Positions 39,081 to 52,122 of a stretch of DNA of 64,000 bases are shown here, piece after piece (the first letter of the stretch is position 1; every line of letters begins with the position of its first letter). Location: contig JAYKKT010000089.1 in the NCBI GenBank assembly GCA_036023115.1, positions 8,199,501 to 8,263,500 of the forward strand, read 5' to 3'. The DNA is from Brasenia schreberi. Its lineage: Eukaryota; Streptophyta; Magnoliopsida; Nymphaeales; Cabombaceae. The position numbers and the translations under genes are program-made. The notes under the pieces were generated by a model that did not search any database, was not told where the DNA came from, and worked only from the letters and a program-made list of their open reading frames with translations.

Positions 39081-39814
39081 CAGAGAACACGGTAAATAAA
39101 TACACCCATTTGTTATATTTAAAGATCTTATGAGCTTTGAATTAAAACGTAAAAAAGTACTTTTTGTATTCTTTTACATAGTACATTTAATCTACTTAGA
39201 TACTAATTTTCTTTTGGTGTAAATATTTTAATGATTGAACCAGATATCTTTAAGTAGATTTTATCATGACCGAGTATACCCACGAACCATGCTCTCTCTA
39301 TTTATCTACGCACTTCTAAAGGTGGAATTATATATGTGCAAATTTTCACTTTCTTTATCATAGTTTCAAATTTATAAACCACTTTCATGCTCTTGCTCTT
39401 AAAGGGATGTGAGGTAGTGCATATATATAATATATATATGTGTGTGAGAGCGCATGCGTGGGGAAGCACACTCGAGTGTGTGTTATGTATTTTATGTGTG
39501 CGAGGTGTGTCCCAAACGTTCAATGAATCAACAGTGAAAAATCACATGCGCCTCCCCTTCCTTGATTGAACAGAATTAACCACGAGAGAAAGGGGGTTGT
39601 GAGAATTAATGGTGCGGCGGGGACACATGAAATTGACATAATCCTCAATTTGCGCTGCGTCGCTGACAGGATACGGATACGCTTTGCGATTATGCCTAAG
39701 CACCTTTTCTTACATGACAACGTTTCGTTTCTCAACACGACGTGACGACTCCAACCAAATAATTAAAGATTTGGTTGAGAATTAACCACAAACAAATTTA
39801 CTTTTTGTTTTGAT
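38233..39814. other. intergenic, no gene seen
   Basis: A (TG)n(AG)n compound tract lies at 39046-39081 and is followed by AT-rich sequence (39100-39270) with AAAAAGTACTTTTT palindromic character, possibly another foldback relic. GGAACCGGTCATGTCC near 38320-38336 resembles the right end of the TAGACATG family. Confidence 0.45.
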
Positions 39815-40290
39815 ACCATTAACCAATTGCATTAGTTTTATGCGTAACAATTCTATCTATTTTTGATGACTTTGAATCATAATTACTTAAAACTTTTTCT
39901 TGTGAGAGATGTAATGTGTGTCAATCTTAATGATGAAACTTACATTTCATAAATTGTTTATTTGTTCTAGTAAGTCAAAAACCTTTATTTTCTATTAATT
40001 TTCTTTTAACTTTTTCCTTAAACTAGTCCATTAGTCCAATATCATCTCTAAATAACCTATAGTAAGGTACTTCATCTTAAATATGTTTTGTTAACTCATC
40101 AAGATACTTAAAACGGATGTCTAATATAACCCAATATTAACTTGAAAGAAGTATGTCATACCTTTATAAGTCATCACACGTAGTTTTACACCATCAATGA
40201 GATACCTCTCTTTTTCAACATTCTCCAAAGAACATATCTTCACACCTTATTGTAAGCGTTTTATACATCAATAAATATCACGTGATTTTT
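39815..40290 (-). mobile_element. RTE-LINE fragment, heavily decayed
   Basis: It follows the LINE at 1-2755 segment by segment: GCATTAGTTTTATGCGTAACA against 160-180, the AATGTGTGTCAATCTTAAT part against 250-270, CTTCATCTTAAATATGTTTTG and TTAACTCATCAA against 450-482, and ATCAATAAATATCACGTGA against 700-717. Internal deletions shorten it. It covers part of the RT and post-RT region. Confidence 0.75.
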
Positions 40291-40354
40291 TTTTAATATA
40301 TGAGTATAATAATATATTTAATCTAAAAAAAACAGACTTCTTGTTATATTCTTA

Positions 40355-40600
40355 TAATAGGAGAAACAACAACAACTAAGCTTTATCCTATACTAAATAA
40401 GGCCGGTTATATGGATCCTTTGTTTCATAGAGTTCAATGATGTGCCATCTTAAAGAGTTAATGAGATTACTAGAAACAAACTGAGAGAGAAATAAAATAA
40501 GAGAAAATAGTTTAAGATGATTTGGATATGCAGAAAGACTACTAAAAGAAACTCCAGAAAAACACGAAAAATAATATTGTGAAATATTTTAAAAATAGAC
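40355..40600. mobile_element. RTE-LINE 3'-end fragments, rearranged
   Basis: 40362-40420 (AACAACAACAACTAAGC...GGCCGGTTATATGGATCC) resembles the 3' tail of such LINEs in minus orientation. 40440-40560 (GAGATTACTAGAAACAAAC, ATAAGAGAAAATAG, TTTAAGATGATTTGGATATG) resembles the C-terminal end of the ORF in plus orientation. The two pieces are inverted relative to each other. Confidence 0.5.
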
Positions 40601-41644
40601 CACAAAAATATTGGAAGTAAATAATTTGAACCGTTTCTTCTTTGTTCAGAAGCTGGACTTAGAGTGGTACCAAACCGACCTTGCACTTACTTGTCGAACT
40701 CCGACTCCGAGTCAAACAGCCAACTCCTTGCACACGATTTATGTGGTTCGAAGAGAGCTATTTCTCACTTTCTACTCCATAGAAGTCATATATAAAAAAA
40801 ATTACTATAATTAATCCCCAATTACAAAATAGATGTCGTCGACGACATATCAGAAACTTGTCTCGGGTGAAGTGGACTTCAGATTAGGAACAGGCAAGCT
40901 TTATAGGTTTTAGTTTTTTTTAATTCAATACAAAAATACAAATTTTCATGATTTCTCCACCCCGCCACGTTGTAGATCCTCCACTGCATGCAGCTTTATT
41001 TATCTAAAAAATCCCTCGTAAACTGAGAAAAGTTACAATGTTATCCTATTCGAATCCAGTGTGTTCGAAATAGCGATTAGGGCGAGAACCCGAAATATGA
41101 AATTTTTTCGCATCCAATACTATATATAAAAAAAATATTAGTGTTTTGTTGACTCAAAATACAATAATAAGACTCGACACAAACACCAACAGACGCATGA
41201 CCCGAATTATTTTTTATCAAGTTTTCGAAAATCAATGTTGGGGATGTGTTATTTTCATTTGGGTTGTCAAAAACATGCAGCCTGTAAGTCATTGTTTAGA
41301 GGGTTACAAGTTTCAAGCATTTCAGTTGCATCGAGAATTGATGATTGATACAATATTTGTTTTAAAAAGAATGAACTCGTTTTCTAATGAATCGACATTT
41401 TTGCACAATCAAATTTGTCAAACAAGGCTGAACTCTATGAATTTTAGCTAGAGGGAAAAATGCCCTAATTTCCCATTTGTCGATTTGGATCATCATATTG
41501 CAAATTATTCTCAGTATTCTAAAGCATCAACAACATTAACCTGGCCACGAGTGAAGTTTTTCTTATTAAGGATTGAAACGAAAGAGTCTGGCTTATTTAT
41601 TTATTTATTATGCTCCCCAAGGTCTTCTGTGGCTTCAATTTTGA

Positions 41645-41888
41645 TAGAATTTAGAACCTTGGACTGGTTCTGGTTTGAGTCTTACACCATCCACAACCCC
41701 AAAAAAATATAAATATTTTTAAAATTGTGAAAAGTTAAAAAAAAATTAGAATCACCTATTCCAGTTTCAGAATCGAACCGAGTGGTCTCTGATTCTGTGT
41801 CTGGTCTGATAGGTTTGAGTTCCGCCCGGTTCATAGCCTAGTCCAATTTTAGTTAAATCGTGGGCCGGTTCCAAACCGATCATGTCTA
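41645..41888. mobile_element. TAGACATG-family element, left end eroded
   Basis: Core GGTTTGAGTCTTACACCATCCA, A-rich middle, AATCGAACCGAGTGG, then GGTTCCAAACCGATCATGTCTA at the right end. A second stretch with similar GGTT/AACC wording follows at about 41985-42115. Confidence 0.6.
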
Positions 41889-42115
41889 GATTCACATGCC
41901 CGAACTTCAATATAGATTATGAACAACCGATTTCATTTGTTTCAAGTCTTATTTCACATTTTGGAACATAAACCAAAACACAATTTGAAGCCACCGGTTC
42001 TGATAATGTTCTCCGAAAGGTGAAACCGTAACCAAACCGAGGGGTTCTTGATTCAGTTTTGCTTCTAGTTTAAAAGTCCGTCTGGTTATTGTTCGACCCT
42101 GCCGGGTCCATACCG

Positions 42116-43498
42116 GCCACCTCTTGTAGACGAGCATGTGTGTTATGCACGTGCATATGCGTGTGTGTGTGAGAGAGAGAGAGGGGGGGGCGGAGTGGAG
42201 TGAATTCCAACTGTGAATGCATGACGGCACTCATAACCATAGGATAACTTCAAATTCCAATAGTACAACTAAAATATTTCCCACATTCGGCGCACTATTG
42301 TGGGCACTACCCAGACTTATACGTACCAAACTGCCGTAAAATAAGGCCGGCCATCACATTCATGCCTACGCCAGTAAACTTAACACATTAAGCACGCAGA
42401 ATTTTGGGCCGTACGTCGGTCACAATCAAAGGAATATGGCCGTAAAATCTATTCAATATATCAAATCTAAGTAGGCCCAACTGCCCTTTACCCTTTGTCT
42501 CCCATATGCTTCAATTAGCTAAAGGTGTGTTGGGCAGGTCTCCTTTAGTGACACGGCGCCGTAGGAGAGGGCGAAAAGGAAAAAGGAGGGGTGGGATCGT
42601 ACCTTTCGTTAGCGACGCTATTATGTACTCACTTTTCACTTTTTCCTATTCTTTAAAAAAAAATTGGAGTTTTTTTAAAGACCCTAAAATTTTGGGATCA
42701 ATTCAGAAACCAGCTAAAAGTTTCAAGCTTTTCGTTCCCCTCCTCCATAAAAAAAAAAGGTTGAATGGCATAAAGTTGGTCGTATGCAGCTTATCTCTTG
42801 TAAACCTTGTGTTGTCGTCTAAGGTGGCGACGTAAATTCTAATGGTACTTGTAGGAATTAGTTGGTGGATCCAGACGTGATGTGGAGTGTGTAAGAGAAA
42901 GTTGACCTAATTCTCAAAGAAGAAGAATGAATAAGATTCCGGTGATAAACGTGAGTCCTTTATAATTCAATAGAGTGTATCATGTATTGTTGGTACTATT
43001 GCGTTTGGAAAAGAAAAACGATAAAATGAAATAGACAGGGAAAATTATTGTTATATTGAAGGAAAAGTTGGTACAAAACTAAGTTAAAACTAGGAATGAA
43101 AGAGTTCGTAATGTGATTGATGGATCCCCAACTTGATGAATTCAACCCCTAGGCTTTTCTCGAGGTAGAAACAATTGAATTCGTCGTTCATTTTTATTTG
43201 CACAATTTCCCTTGCATGTGAGTACAGGAACATCATGAAGAAGATGTGGGAATTTAGATAGTATGCACCTTAGGGAAAAGCTCATAAAAGGAAACAATAA
43301 TGCATAATATTTTCTTTAAAGATTTTACAATGCTGATATTGCACAACATCGAGTTCTACTAAGATTCATGTAGCATATACTCCATTTAATGTGTGAAAAG
43401 TCTTAGTTTGGTTTGTATTTGAAGGAAAAATACACAGGCATACAATAGATAATGATGGCTTGGCAATTCAAGCTCGAGGGTCATGTAGTAGTTTGACC
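42116..43498. other. intergenic, no gene seen
   Basis: A GT/GA/G tract lies at 42158-42190. An A-run-interrupted open frame (42506-42835) shows no domain. Confidence 0.4.
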
Positions 43499-43747
43499 TA
43501 GATATGATCGGTTCTTAACCTGTCTGTCAATTCCAATTGGAACAGAACCGAATTGGACCCGAAACAGGTGAGATCAGAACTGGGGCTCACCTGATTTGAT
43601 TTTGGCTTTATCTTTTACAAAATTGAAACTGGATCTAAACCTGAATGGCAGTTTCAAACGTTAGTTTCTATATATTTTTAAAATTCTTTCTTATAAAACT
43701 TATTTATTTTAAAATAAAATTACAGATTCCAAAACAGAACATGTCTA
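43499..43747. mobile_element. TAGACATG-family inverted-repeat element (249 bp)
   Basis: Left end TAGATATGATCGGTTCTTAACC, right end CAGAACATGTCTA. The middle is A-rich and the flanks are AACC/GGTT-rich. Non-coding. Confidence 0.65.
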
Positions 43748-45000
43748 GTGTCACCAAACTGCTCCTATTCACCAAGTGGAGAATGGGACAAATTGGGTAC
43801 CTTTTTTGATGCCTGTGAAACTTATTTATTTGCATAACTCAAGTTCATATTTGGGTAAGAAGTTAGTTGTGTATTTGAAATAGCTCCAAAGATTTTAGAG
43901 GTTATTTGAATTTTCTCAAAAAAGGGAAGCCCTTCCCTCATCTTTTCCTTGTACCAAGACAAAGAATCCCGTATGAGTCGATCTGTTCCTCGTCTTCAAC
44001 ATCTCTTTCTGTGTGTTATGCCTGTAACATGAAAAGAGAAAGACACCCAAGATCTTATGAAAATACTTGATACATGGAAGCAACAAAAGAGATCTAAAGA
44101 CTTCATGGAGAAGGAGAGGGAGAGGGAGAGGGAGAGAGAGATGAAAACTTGCGTATCTATTGACCCAAGAATTATTGCATTGGACATCGAGATTTGCAGC
44201 TTTTGGTCGTCAAAACGACCACGCCTCCTTTATTCTCGTCCTAGGCTTTTCCTTTAGAAGAAGGAACAGACTCTGCCGAATGAAAAGCACACATCCAGAA
44301 ACCATCAATATGACTACTCGATAGTCATCATGATCTCAGAACCGTTGCGATATGTAAGTCCTTGAATCTATTTTATTTGATTTTTTTATATGAATAGTTA
44401 AGATAATAAAGCAAAAAAATATTTAATAATATAAAGTATAATAATACTTTTAATTTACATATTCATTCTTCATGATACCATTTAAATGACAGAGATATTT
44501 AAGTAAATTTAAACACTTAAAATCTTAAAGAGAATCGTTAGGGCTTATGTTATTTTATCAAAATCCTGAACAAGCATGCATAAACATTAGCTAACTTACT
44601 CCACCGTTACATGACATCTTTATACGCTAATTTTGATGCATAGCAAGGTGGCATCGTCGCCTCAGCTGAAATCCCAATAAGTCTCAACAATGTGCTGCTA
44701 TTTCAGGTTTTCTTACTTGATTTACCGGCAAATTTGTGCATTGATTGTATTATGCGTATGTTGTGCCATTTTATTTTCATATCAAAGCGGCTAACCTACA
44801 TGATGCAATGTATTTCGTGTTACATAATAAGTGATGGCTCATTTTTATGCCGGGTTCTTATATTATTTAGGCTCATGGTTTAGCTACATTTAAGTCCGAA
44901 CTAAATTGTTCTCGAATAGAATTAAATCCAAAGTGTTAAGTTGGATTTGTTAGAGGATATATCTAGGATGTTATTGAAAAAGTACACATATAGAGCTTTT
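43748..45000. other. intergenic, no gene seen
   Basis: A GAGAGG-type purine tract lies at 44107-44141. AT-rich sequence at 44370-44530 contains motifs like those of the foldback elements but no clear pairing was established. Confidence 0.4.
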
Positions 45001-45760
45001 TGATGATGTATGTTGGGTTGGGGTCGGGTTGGAAGTCACTAGGTTCGGTTAAAGTCAACAGTATTTTGGTCAATGGGGCGCACTGAGTTAGGTTGACTGA
45101 GCTCGATTGACCGAGTCTGGCTTGAGTAATTGGGTGAGGCTTAAATTAAGTCGGTTTGGGTTCACCCGGTTGTCCAGCTAACTGGGATCCGACCCTAATA
45201 CTGCAGGACCGCAATGATGGTGACGCAGGAAGGATCCAGCAAACCAGGGTGAAGTCCGGCGGATTCTCAAGCGTAAAGACGGTGGAAGGATGACGTTTAG
45301 GTGGCAGAAGTCAAGCTGGTCGAGGGACGCGGCTTAGGAAGTCGGAATCCGGTTCTTAGATGGATGGTGGTCAGCGGCGAAGGGAAACGGCAAAGTTGAC
45401 GGGGTTGAACCAATTGGAAGGCAACGGCAGTTTGCAGTGGAGTTCTCTCAAGCAAATATCTCCGGTGAATTGTCCGGGCGCTGTCAGGCAGCACACGGCA
45501 ACCTGGATGCTCTGCCGAGCTGCTGAGACGAGGCGGAGGTTGGTGGCGGATGGTCAAAAGGCAAGACCAAACGGCAATAGGGAGGGGAGGCGGAGTCAGG
45601 TCTTTTCCTGCAGGGATGCAGATGGCGACGTGGTGAAGTTGGTTCAGCCACACAGCTAGTCAAATTCTTCGAGTCACCATTAAGTTGTCTCCATCATTCG
45701 AGACAACTTCATGGGACGCAGCGAACCCGAAGAGCGCGGCTTAAATGACGATGTGGAATG
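45001..45760. other. GC-rich island of unknown origin
   Basis: Base composition jumps from AT-rich to GC-rich, with repeated CGG and GGTT(C/G)G phrases (for example TTGGGTTGGGGTCGGGTTGG at 45012-45031). Open frames exist on both strands (45360-45659 plus, 45653-45297 minus) without any recognisable domain. A transposon LTR or other repeat fragment is more likely than a gene, but no ends were found. Confidence 0.35.
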
Positions 45761-46555
45761 ATGAAGGTGCTAATTTGAGAGATGAGAAATATGAAGACAA
45801 AAGATAGCTAAAAGAAATTAAACTATAGATTAAACTAAACTCAATAATTTTCATCCATGAGTCATAAAATATATTTCAATTTCATGAACAAAATTAAAAG
45901 ATGTTCTTTTCTTCTTATAAAGAAGTCCGAAAAAGTGAAATCCTGATGAAAGAAAAATTATCTTGGTTCGGTTTAATGTCATTTTGACTTCTGGATGCTT
46001 TTGGTATTAGTGAAGAAGGAGACTGAATTCAAAATTTGCCAGAAAGGGACGAGCTGTTTTGAGGGGGGGAATGCAGAAGATGAACTTTTACTTGTTGATG
46101 GTATCTTTAAGAGCGTGCCTGACAGAGAGAGAGAAAGAGAGCACAAGCTCTCCTACTTCTGTGCAAGAAGAAGCCATTGTTGGTGGTCGTCATTAACACT
46201 AAGTAGTTATATACAATTTGCTGTGAAAGCACGCGTATTCTAAAAAGCTGCTCTCTCTCTCTCATTAATACTTCGATTCTGTGTCAACCATGCAAGATTT
46301 GTTTTGGCGTGTGCAATAAATTCTAAGAACTAAGAAGTGAAAAGAACTTAACAATGACAATAATAGCGCCATCAACCATTCAAGCATTTAATGTAGTTCG
46401 TGTTTGGGAACGGTGGCTGGCAATGCGCAGAATCTTTTCGAAAAGGGAAACTCGTATATTTATACAACGTTTTCAAGTATCCTTCAAGCATGCTTCTACA
46501 TATAATTTATAATTATTTGCTTAGTAATTTGAGTTTCAAAATCACCAACTATCAC

Positions 46556-46668
46556 AAGGAGCAATAGCTCACCTGGCTAGTGGTTCCTGTCACAAGTTGG
46601 AGGTCATGACTTCAATATTGTGGGGCATGCACTTGGCTTTAGGGCCTCGCTGTACCAAAAGGAAAAGA
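46556..46668 (+). mobile_element. tRNA-derived SINE copy
   Basis: AATAGCTCACCTGGCTAGTGG (box A), AAGTTGGAGGTCATGACTTC (decayed box B), GGCATGCACTTGGCTTTAG, GCCTCGCTGTACCAAAAGG tail. Same family as 3575-3668. Confidence 0.65.
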
Positions 46669-47770
46669 TCACCAACTAGAGACTCGATCGATCAAAAACA
46701 TTGTATGCAACTGGATGTCCAAGTACGAATAAAAACAGGTTGCAACAGTATTTTGGGTCAGATCAGCTCTTTTCGAAGGCCTTCAGTTAAAACAGCCGAA
46801 GGCAAAAATATAATTTTGTAGCCATTCAAATAGCGAAATCATCTAAGGATAGAGGTGTTGATAATCGAACCGAACCACCCGAAAAAACTTTTGATAAAGG
46901 AAAGTTTCAGTATCTTATTCAGAAGTCAAGCCGAGTGAGGGGATCCATGACGACTATAAAATGGGTCATAAAGTATCCAATAAACCGCGTCCTTCTTGGT
47001 CATCAAGTGTAGGATATGTTCTTATTAGATTAATATATCTTATGTTATCATTGATCATGTCATATTAAATTAATTTTTTAGGAGAAGAATGTCGCAAATG
47101 ATAGTCTTTAGTTAAACACTAAATAAATAAAACCATGATTAAGTATCAAACCAAACCAGAACCATTGGTTCTGTTCGGTTGTGATCATGTGAATTGCTAA
47201 GGTTTGATTTGGTTCTCAAAATACCAAGAATATGTAGCTGTTTAGTTCGAGGTTGAGGCTAAAACAGAAGCATACTGAACCGTGAACACCTCTATCTAAG
47301 ATAGTCTTATCATGAACATGATATGTCATGGCCTTTGAGATAAAATTCTTGAGTCTTCGTATGCATGGAAGGATCATCTCTTCACGGGTTCTCAATGTTT
47401 ATATATAACAACAGCAACTAAGCCTTTTCTCATACCAAAAGAAGTCAACTATAAAAATTCTTTGTTTTCATAGTCCCATCATTTGCTCCCAACCTTTATA
47501 TAATATGTATTAATTTTATATCAAAAATACTTTTGTGTTATAAATATTTGGAAGAATTCACCTAACCCTAGTAACTTTGAAAAAGAAAACCTCAATTGAA
47601 TGACCGACATTTAGAGCAAAAGTTTTAGGATTAGGCCGATCATATGTGTGTGTGTGTGTATATATATATGTATGTATATATATGTTTATGTATGTATGTA
47701 TATATATGTGTATATATATATTTTTTATGAGTAATTAGATTCTTTTCACGCTCATGCTTCTTTAAACGTT
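46669..47770. other. intergenic; LINE tail fragment and GT/AT tract
   Basis: 47404-47480 (ATAACAACAGCAACTAAGCC...) resembles the LINE tail seen at 40362. A GT/TA/TATG compound tract lies at 47647-47721. AACC/GGTT-rich sequence at about 46855-47290 again resembles the TAGACATG family without clear ends. Confidence 0.45.
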
Positions 47771-48010
47771 TGAAATTACACTTATTCTACCCAAAAACAA
47801 TGAACAGGTATGAGTTGGTAGGTGGCAGTGTGAGCAAGTTGCAGTGTTTTTATATTATATATATAGTTACATATCAAATATGGATATGTAACAATGAAAT
47901 TACACTTATTCTACCCAAAAACAATGAACAGGTATGAGTTGGTAGGTGGCAGTGTGAGCAAGTTGCAGTGTTTTTATATTATATATATAGTTACATATCA
48001 AATATGGATA
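47771..48010. repeat. direct duplication, two 116-bp copies
   Basis: 47771-47886 and 47895-48010 read identically as far as I can compare by eye, from TGAAATTACACTTATTC to ATATCAAATATGGATA, with 8 bp (TGTAACAA) between them; the period is 124 bp. Each copy contains AACAGGTATGAGTTGGTAGG and ATATTATATATATAG. The identity implies a recent event. Confidence 0.95.
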
Positions 48011-48129
48011 GTTTGGTTTAACCTGCTATTATTCCAATCTGTTCGTAATCCTGTTTGATTCTGGTTGAATCTGTTGGACCGGTTGATGGTTTCAAGTCGG
48101 CCATCTCTAGATGGATTTAAGGGAGAAAA

Positions 48130-48725
48130 AATCGTCTCTACATCTCTTTTTCTCCACTAGATTGTGAGGTTGTGATTGTGATTGAGATATCTGCCCAAAA
48201 GGGCCGGTTCCCATAGTTTTCCAACGTCGATTTCATCGGTTTTCGGCGACGATTAAGACTGGCCATGGTTCTCAATCGGTCGCCTACCCTTCTTCTTCCA
48301 ACCCAATGCATCAATGGTCACCGACGGTGTCCTTTTGCTCGGAAAATTCATGAAAAGCAGTAACTCGGATTTGAGAAAAATTTCATGAATCTACGCTTGT
48401 TTTGAGCCGATTTTCAAGTAATAAGGCCTGTTTTCGAAGGTTTAGCATGGACCAAACAAAAGCCCTGTGATTTAACTCGGTTTTAGCAACTAAAAATGAA
48501 AATTTTGACAAAAACAAAAATGTGGCTTTTTTGACCGGATTCCGGCGACTCTTCACGTTTTTCAGCTTCCTCATGCGACTGCTCCTGAATCTCCTCCCCT
48601 GCAGGTCGCCCCTACTCTGCCCTTATGTAGCCTGGCCAGGCTGGTAACCGGCCAATAATGGCCGTTACCAACCTTGGCCAGCCAAGGGAGCCACGCACCA
48701 AGCATTGTGGAGCACAACCGCTACA
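48130..48725 (-). repeat. Ty3/gypsy LTR (U3 side) next to the chromodomain fragment
   Basis: On the minus strand the pol end is followed by CTTTAAGTGGGGTAGAA, a polypurine tract like those of Tekay/Del-type chromoviruses, and then TGTAGCGG, the expected LTR start at 48725. The lower limit is not defined because no partner LTR is in the window; 48130 marks where wording changes to other repeat sequence. Confidence 0.6.
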
Positions 48726-48734
48726 TTCTACCCC

Positions 48735-49180
48735 ACTTAAAGAAATTTTGTCCCTAGAATTTAGAAAGTACTTGAAGAGATATGGATACTTCTCTCGCAT
48801 TTCATCCTCGAGCTCCCAAGTAGCCTCGCTCGACAAATGATGACTGTAGTGTACTTTTACTGTCCTCAAAACTCGATGATGTAAGACTTGTTATTTTCTA
48901 TCCAAGATGGGTATGGGCACCTCTTCATAAGACAAATCTTCATGTATGTGTAGCGGCTCTGCCTCATTAATATGTGAGGGATCAGAAAAATACTTTCACA
49001 ACATAGATATGTGAAATACATTATGTACTCCGATCAATGACGACGACAAGTCCAATTGGTAGGCAACATCTCCAACTCGTTTCATGATTTGCTAAGGACC
49101 AATATACCTAGGACTCAACTTACCCTTCTGTCTGAAGCGAATCACTCCTCGAGCTGAAGAGACTTTTAAGAATACATAAT
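48735..49180 (-). pseudogene. Ty3/gypsy chromovirus integrase C-terminus and chromodomain
   Basis: Minus-strand translation reads GNYVFLKVSSARGVIRF, KGKLSPRYIGP, ERVGDVAYQLDL-like and GVHNVFHISML, the end of a gypsy integrase. SYEEVPIPILDRK, VLRTVKVHYSHH and SEATWELEDEMREKYPYLF follow, which is a chromodomain that would target insertion to certain chromatin. In-frame stops occur after IGP, after SML and after DRK. The element breaks off above 49200, so only the 3' end remains. Confidence 0.85.
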
Positions 49181-49363
49181 TGCCAAACATAAATTCTAGA
49201 TCATGATGAAGGCAAAAGTTGGTAGCAGCTGAACCACAATCCGAAGGGGAAAAAAAACCATGCAATGAGACGAATACTCAAACCACTAACCCTTACTCCT
49301 AACTTTCTTTGGCAGTTCACTTGAGCCTATTTTGATTGAAATCAATGTGAAGCCAACAACTGC

Positions 49364-49399
<36 letters not shown>

Positions 49400-50755
49400 A
49401 GCGACTTCCAGAACCAACAAGAGAGTGAAATCGAATAACTTTTGACCTTTGAATTTGGTTTGTCTGTCTAAATCCATTCTTCTCCTCAACTTATTTCTTT
49501 TCAATGTAGATCACAGCTGAATGTCAATGTTCAAACGTTGACATGGAGTTGGTGATGTATTAATTGCTTGCAATAGCGGCAAAGCAAAGTTGCATACATG
49601 AATTAAGTACATGTCTGAAATAGACAGATAATACTTAAAGAAAGTATGCGTGTTAACCAACGATTTTGTGATGCATGCATGTCATTCTTGGTCCAAGCTG
49701 GGGCCTGAAGCCAAACTTACTCACCAAAACATAGGGCGGCAATTTATTTTGTTTAAAATAACCTTTTGATAATTAATGTGGTTTAAGCAACTGTGGCTTT
49801 CAGTGCACACTCAACACAAGAAAGATTACTAAATATTACAAAATTGCTTCAAATTTAAGCAAATAATTCTGGTTGAATGAGAGATAAGATACTAGTTTTT
49901 CAAATAAACTCCTCGCCATTTCGTTATTACCTTATACGTCCTTCCTCTATTGATATTCTAGAAATAAACCGTCTTAGTCTAAAAGGTGCAGAACCCATCG
50001 CGAGAGTTCAAATCAAATACTTGTGTTTTCAAGAATCACAGGATGAAACGAACTTCTTTCAAACAAGCGAAAGGATAATACCAGAAACCGAGCACTTCAT
50101 CGGTGAAATGGCGAAACAATTAAGAGCTGCCAGATTTAGTCTGTATCACTTACTTATCGTAATGCAAGACGATATCAAGCTGCTCTTCGTTATAGATCCA
50201 AACGTAAGAGTGAGAACGAATGATCAATCTAGAAAATAAAATCTTAGTTTGAGGCGAACGCCTCTTGGTTTTGTCATTCGCTTTGAATTATAAACCATAC
50301 ATTTGACGAAATTAGTTAAGTTGAGAAAGAAAAATTATGTATATTGTACAAAAATTTTGCTTGAATATAACTGGTAAGGTTCTACCTGATCTTGCTTACC
50401 TTTTCAAAAGAAGAAGAAGAAGAATTTTAGCGCATTGTAATTAATAAACATGAGGCGGTGACTCCAATGTAGAACGATGGTTGCATTTGATTGTGCACTA
50501 TTTTTTATATTTAAATAATTGGATGATGCAACTGACTTAGGACTGTTTGTAATAAGGCTGGACAGTAACAATAATAATGTATTTTTTGTGTTATGCTTTT
50601 GGCTCATCCGATAAGTTAGGACTCTGTTAGGCCCAGATTCCTTTCCCAAACAAGATCGATTGAAGTAGTGGTCTCTTTCAGTGGGTCTATTTCTTGAAAA
50701 TGCACGATCTTCAGAAATGTGGCCCGTAGAAATGATTCGCATAATAGGTTCGAAG
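49181..50755. other. intergenic, no gene seen
   Basis: A (CT)n tract lies at 49367-49397. A 120-codon open frame at 49877-50239 has no recognised domain and no obvious gene context. Confidence 0.4.
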
Positions 50756-50950
50756 TAGATATGATCGGTTTCTAACCGGTTTAAAGTTTTTTACCGGAAT
50801 TGAACCGGACCAGAAACCGGTTAAACCCAGAATCAGTGAAATTGGAACAGAAGACCCAGTTCTGTTCCAGTTTCACTTCTTATAGAACAAGCCCCAAGCC
50901 TATTCAGTTACGATTCCAAGTTCCAGGCTAACCAGAACCGAACAGGTCTT
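50756..50950. mobile_element. TAGACATG-family inverted-repeat element (195 bp)
   Basis: Left end TAGATATGATCGGTTTCTAACCGG; right end AACCAGAACCGAACAGGTCTT (eroded). Rich in AACCGG and GGTT. Non-coding. Confidence 0.6.
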
Positions 50951-52079
50951 GATTCAAGAAATTAATTGTGAGCGGAAATCGTGGACGACCAAAATTATCG
51001 GAAGATGTAAGATACCTAAAAAATATCGCCGAGTCCCGAAGTCCTGACATTGTAGCTGCAGGATAAGTTACAAAAAGTAAGCTGCATAAATGCACATGAG
51101 TATTCATTCACGCCCATCTTCTTAGTTTTGAAGCATGAATGCAAACACTTCGAGTAGACAAAAAGTTGTTTATATCTTTCGGTGTATAATTTTGTATAAA
51201 TATTTTGATCATTTAATTTGGAAGATAAATAATTAAAGTGATAAAATAAAAATATTTCATATACATAGTATATTAAATGTAAAATGTAATAATATAATAA
51301 TACTTTTAATTCAAATCACTTTTGATATACACATAAATTCATCACTATAATCGCGGTGGGTGCAATAACTTCTTTTAAATTCTAAATCAGTTAAATCCTT
51401 ATAAATTCACCATACTTGAGAATAATTCAGTTGACTCAAAATCTAACCACCTCTTGAACCAGCTTTTTTCGAATCGGAATGGTCCCGATTTGTTTCAAAA
51501 TCAACTCGGGCCGATGCAAATCGATGGTGATAACACTGATCTCCGGTCCCCATCCACAGGAAACACCAAAAAGGTGGACAATTCTATGTATAATTTGAGA
51601 CGCACTGACAATTGAAAATTATTTCATTTTGAGACACCACCGAATATTTGTCGACCATTGCCTTCAATAATTGGACACAATCCTTACTTAATGCACTCAC
51701 GAGGTGAGTGCCATGTCTCCTTTCATGTCATCATCTTCTATTCTGATTTTAATACTTATCAAGTATTTTAATAGTGTCGCCGAGAACGATTACAACAATT
51801 CTTGGCATACGTTTTTAGTATTTGTACTACTACTTTACCTTTCCTCTATACGGAGTATGCTCGGGCTAACACATACCTGCATGCGTGTAATACTAAAAAT
51901 CAGATCCTGCCCACTAGCATGCTCACTCATTTATTGATTGCTTTTTCTTAAAATGAGTGTAATTTTAAAAAAATTAAGAGCTTTGAAAAAAATATAAAAA
52001 TATTATTATTATACTCATGTTTCTAAAAAAGAATGATAAAACCTAAGTTGACAACCTCAGTGATAAGCAATAAAAACAC

Positions 52080-52080
<1 letters not shown>
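50951..52080. other. intergenic, no gene seen
   Basis: AT-rich sequence without recognised genes. 51190-51340 holds motifs (TAATAATACTTTTAATTCAAATC) similar to the foldback elements. Confidence 0.4.

Positions 52081-52119
<39 letters not shown>
52081..52119. repeat. (AT)n microsatellite
   Basis: About 19 units. Confidence 0.97.

Positions 52120-52122
<3 letters not shown>

Noticed and set aside
45297..45659. Overlapping open frames on both strands in the GC-rich island
   Set aside because: Frames on both strands follow from GC-rich composition lacking stops; no domain is seen.
49877..50239. 120-codon open frame on the plus strand
   Set aside because: No family recognised and no gene context; a frame of this length is expected by chance in tens of kilobases.
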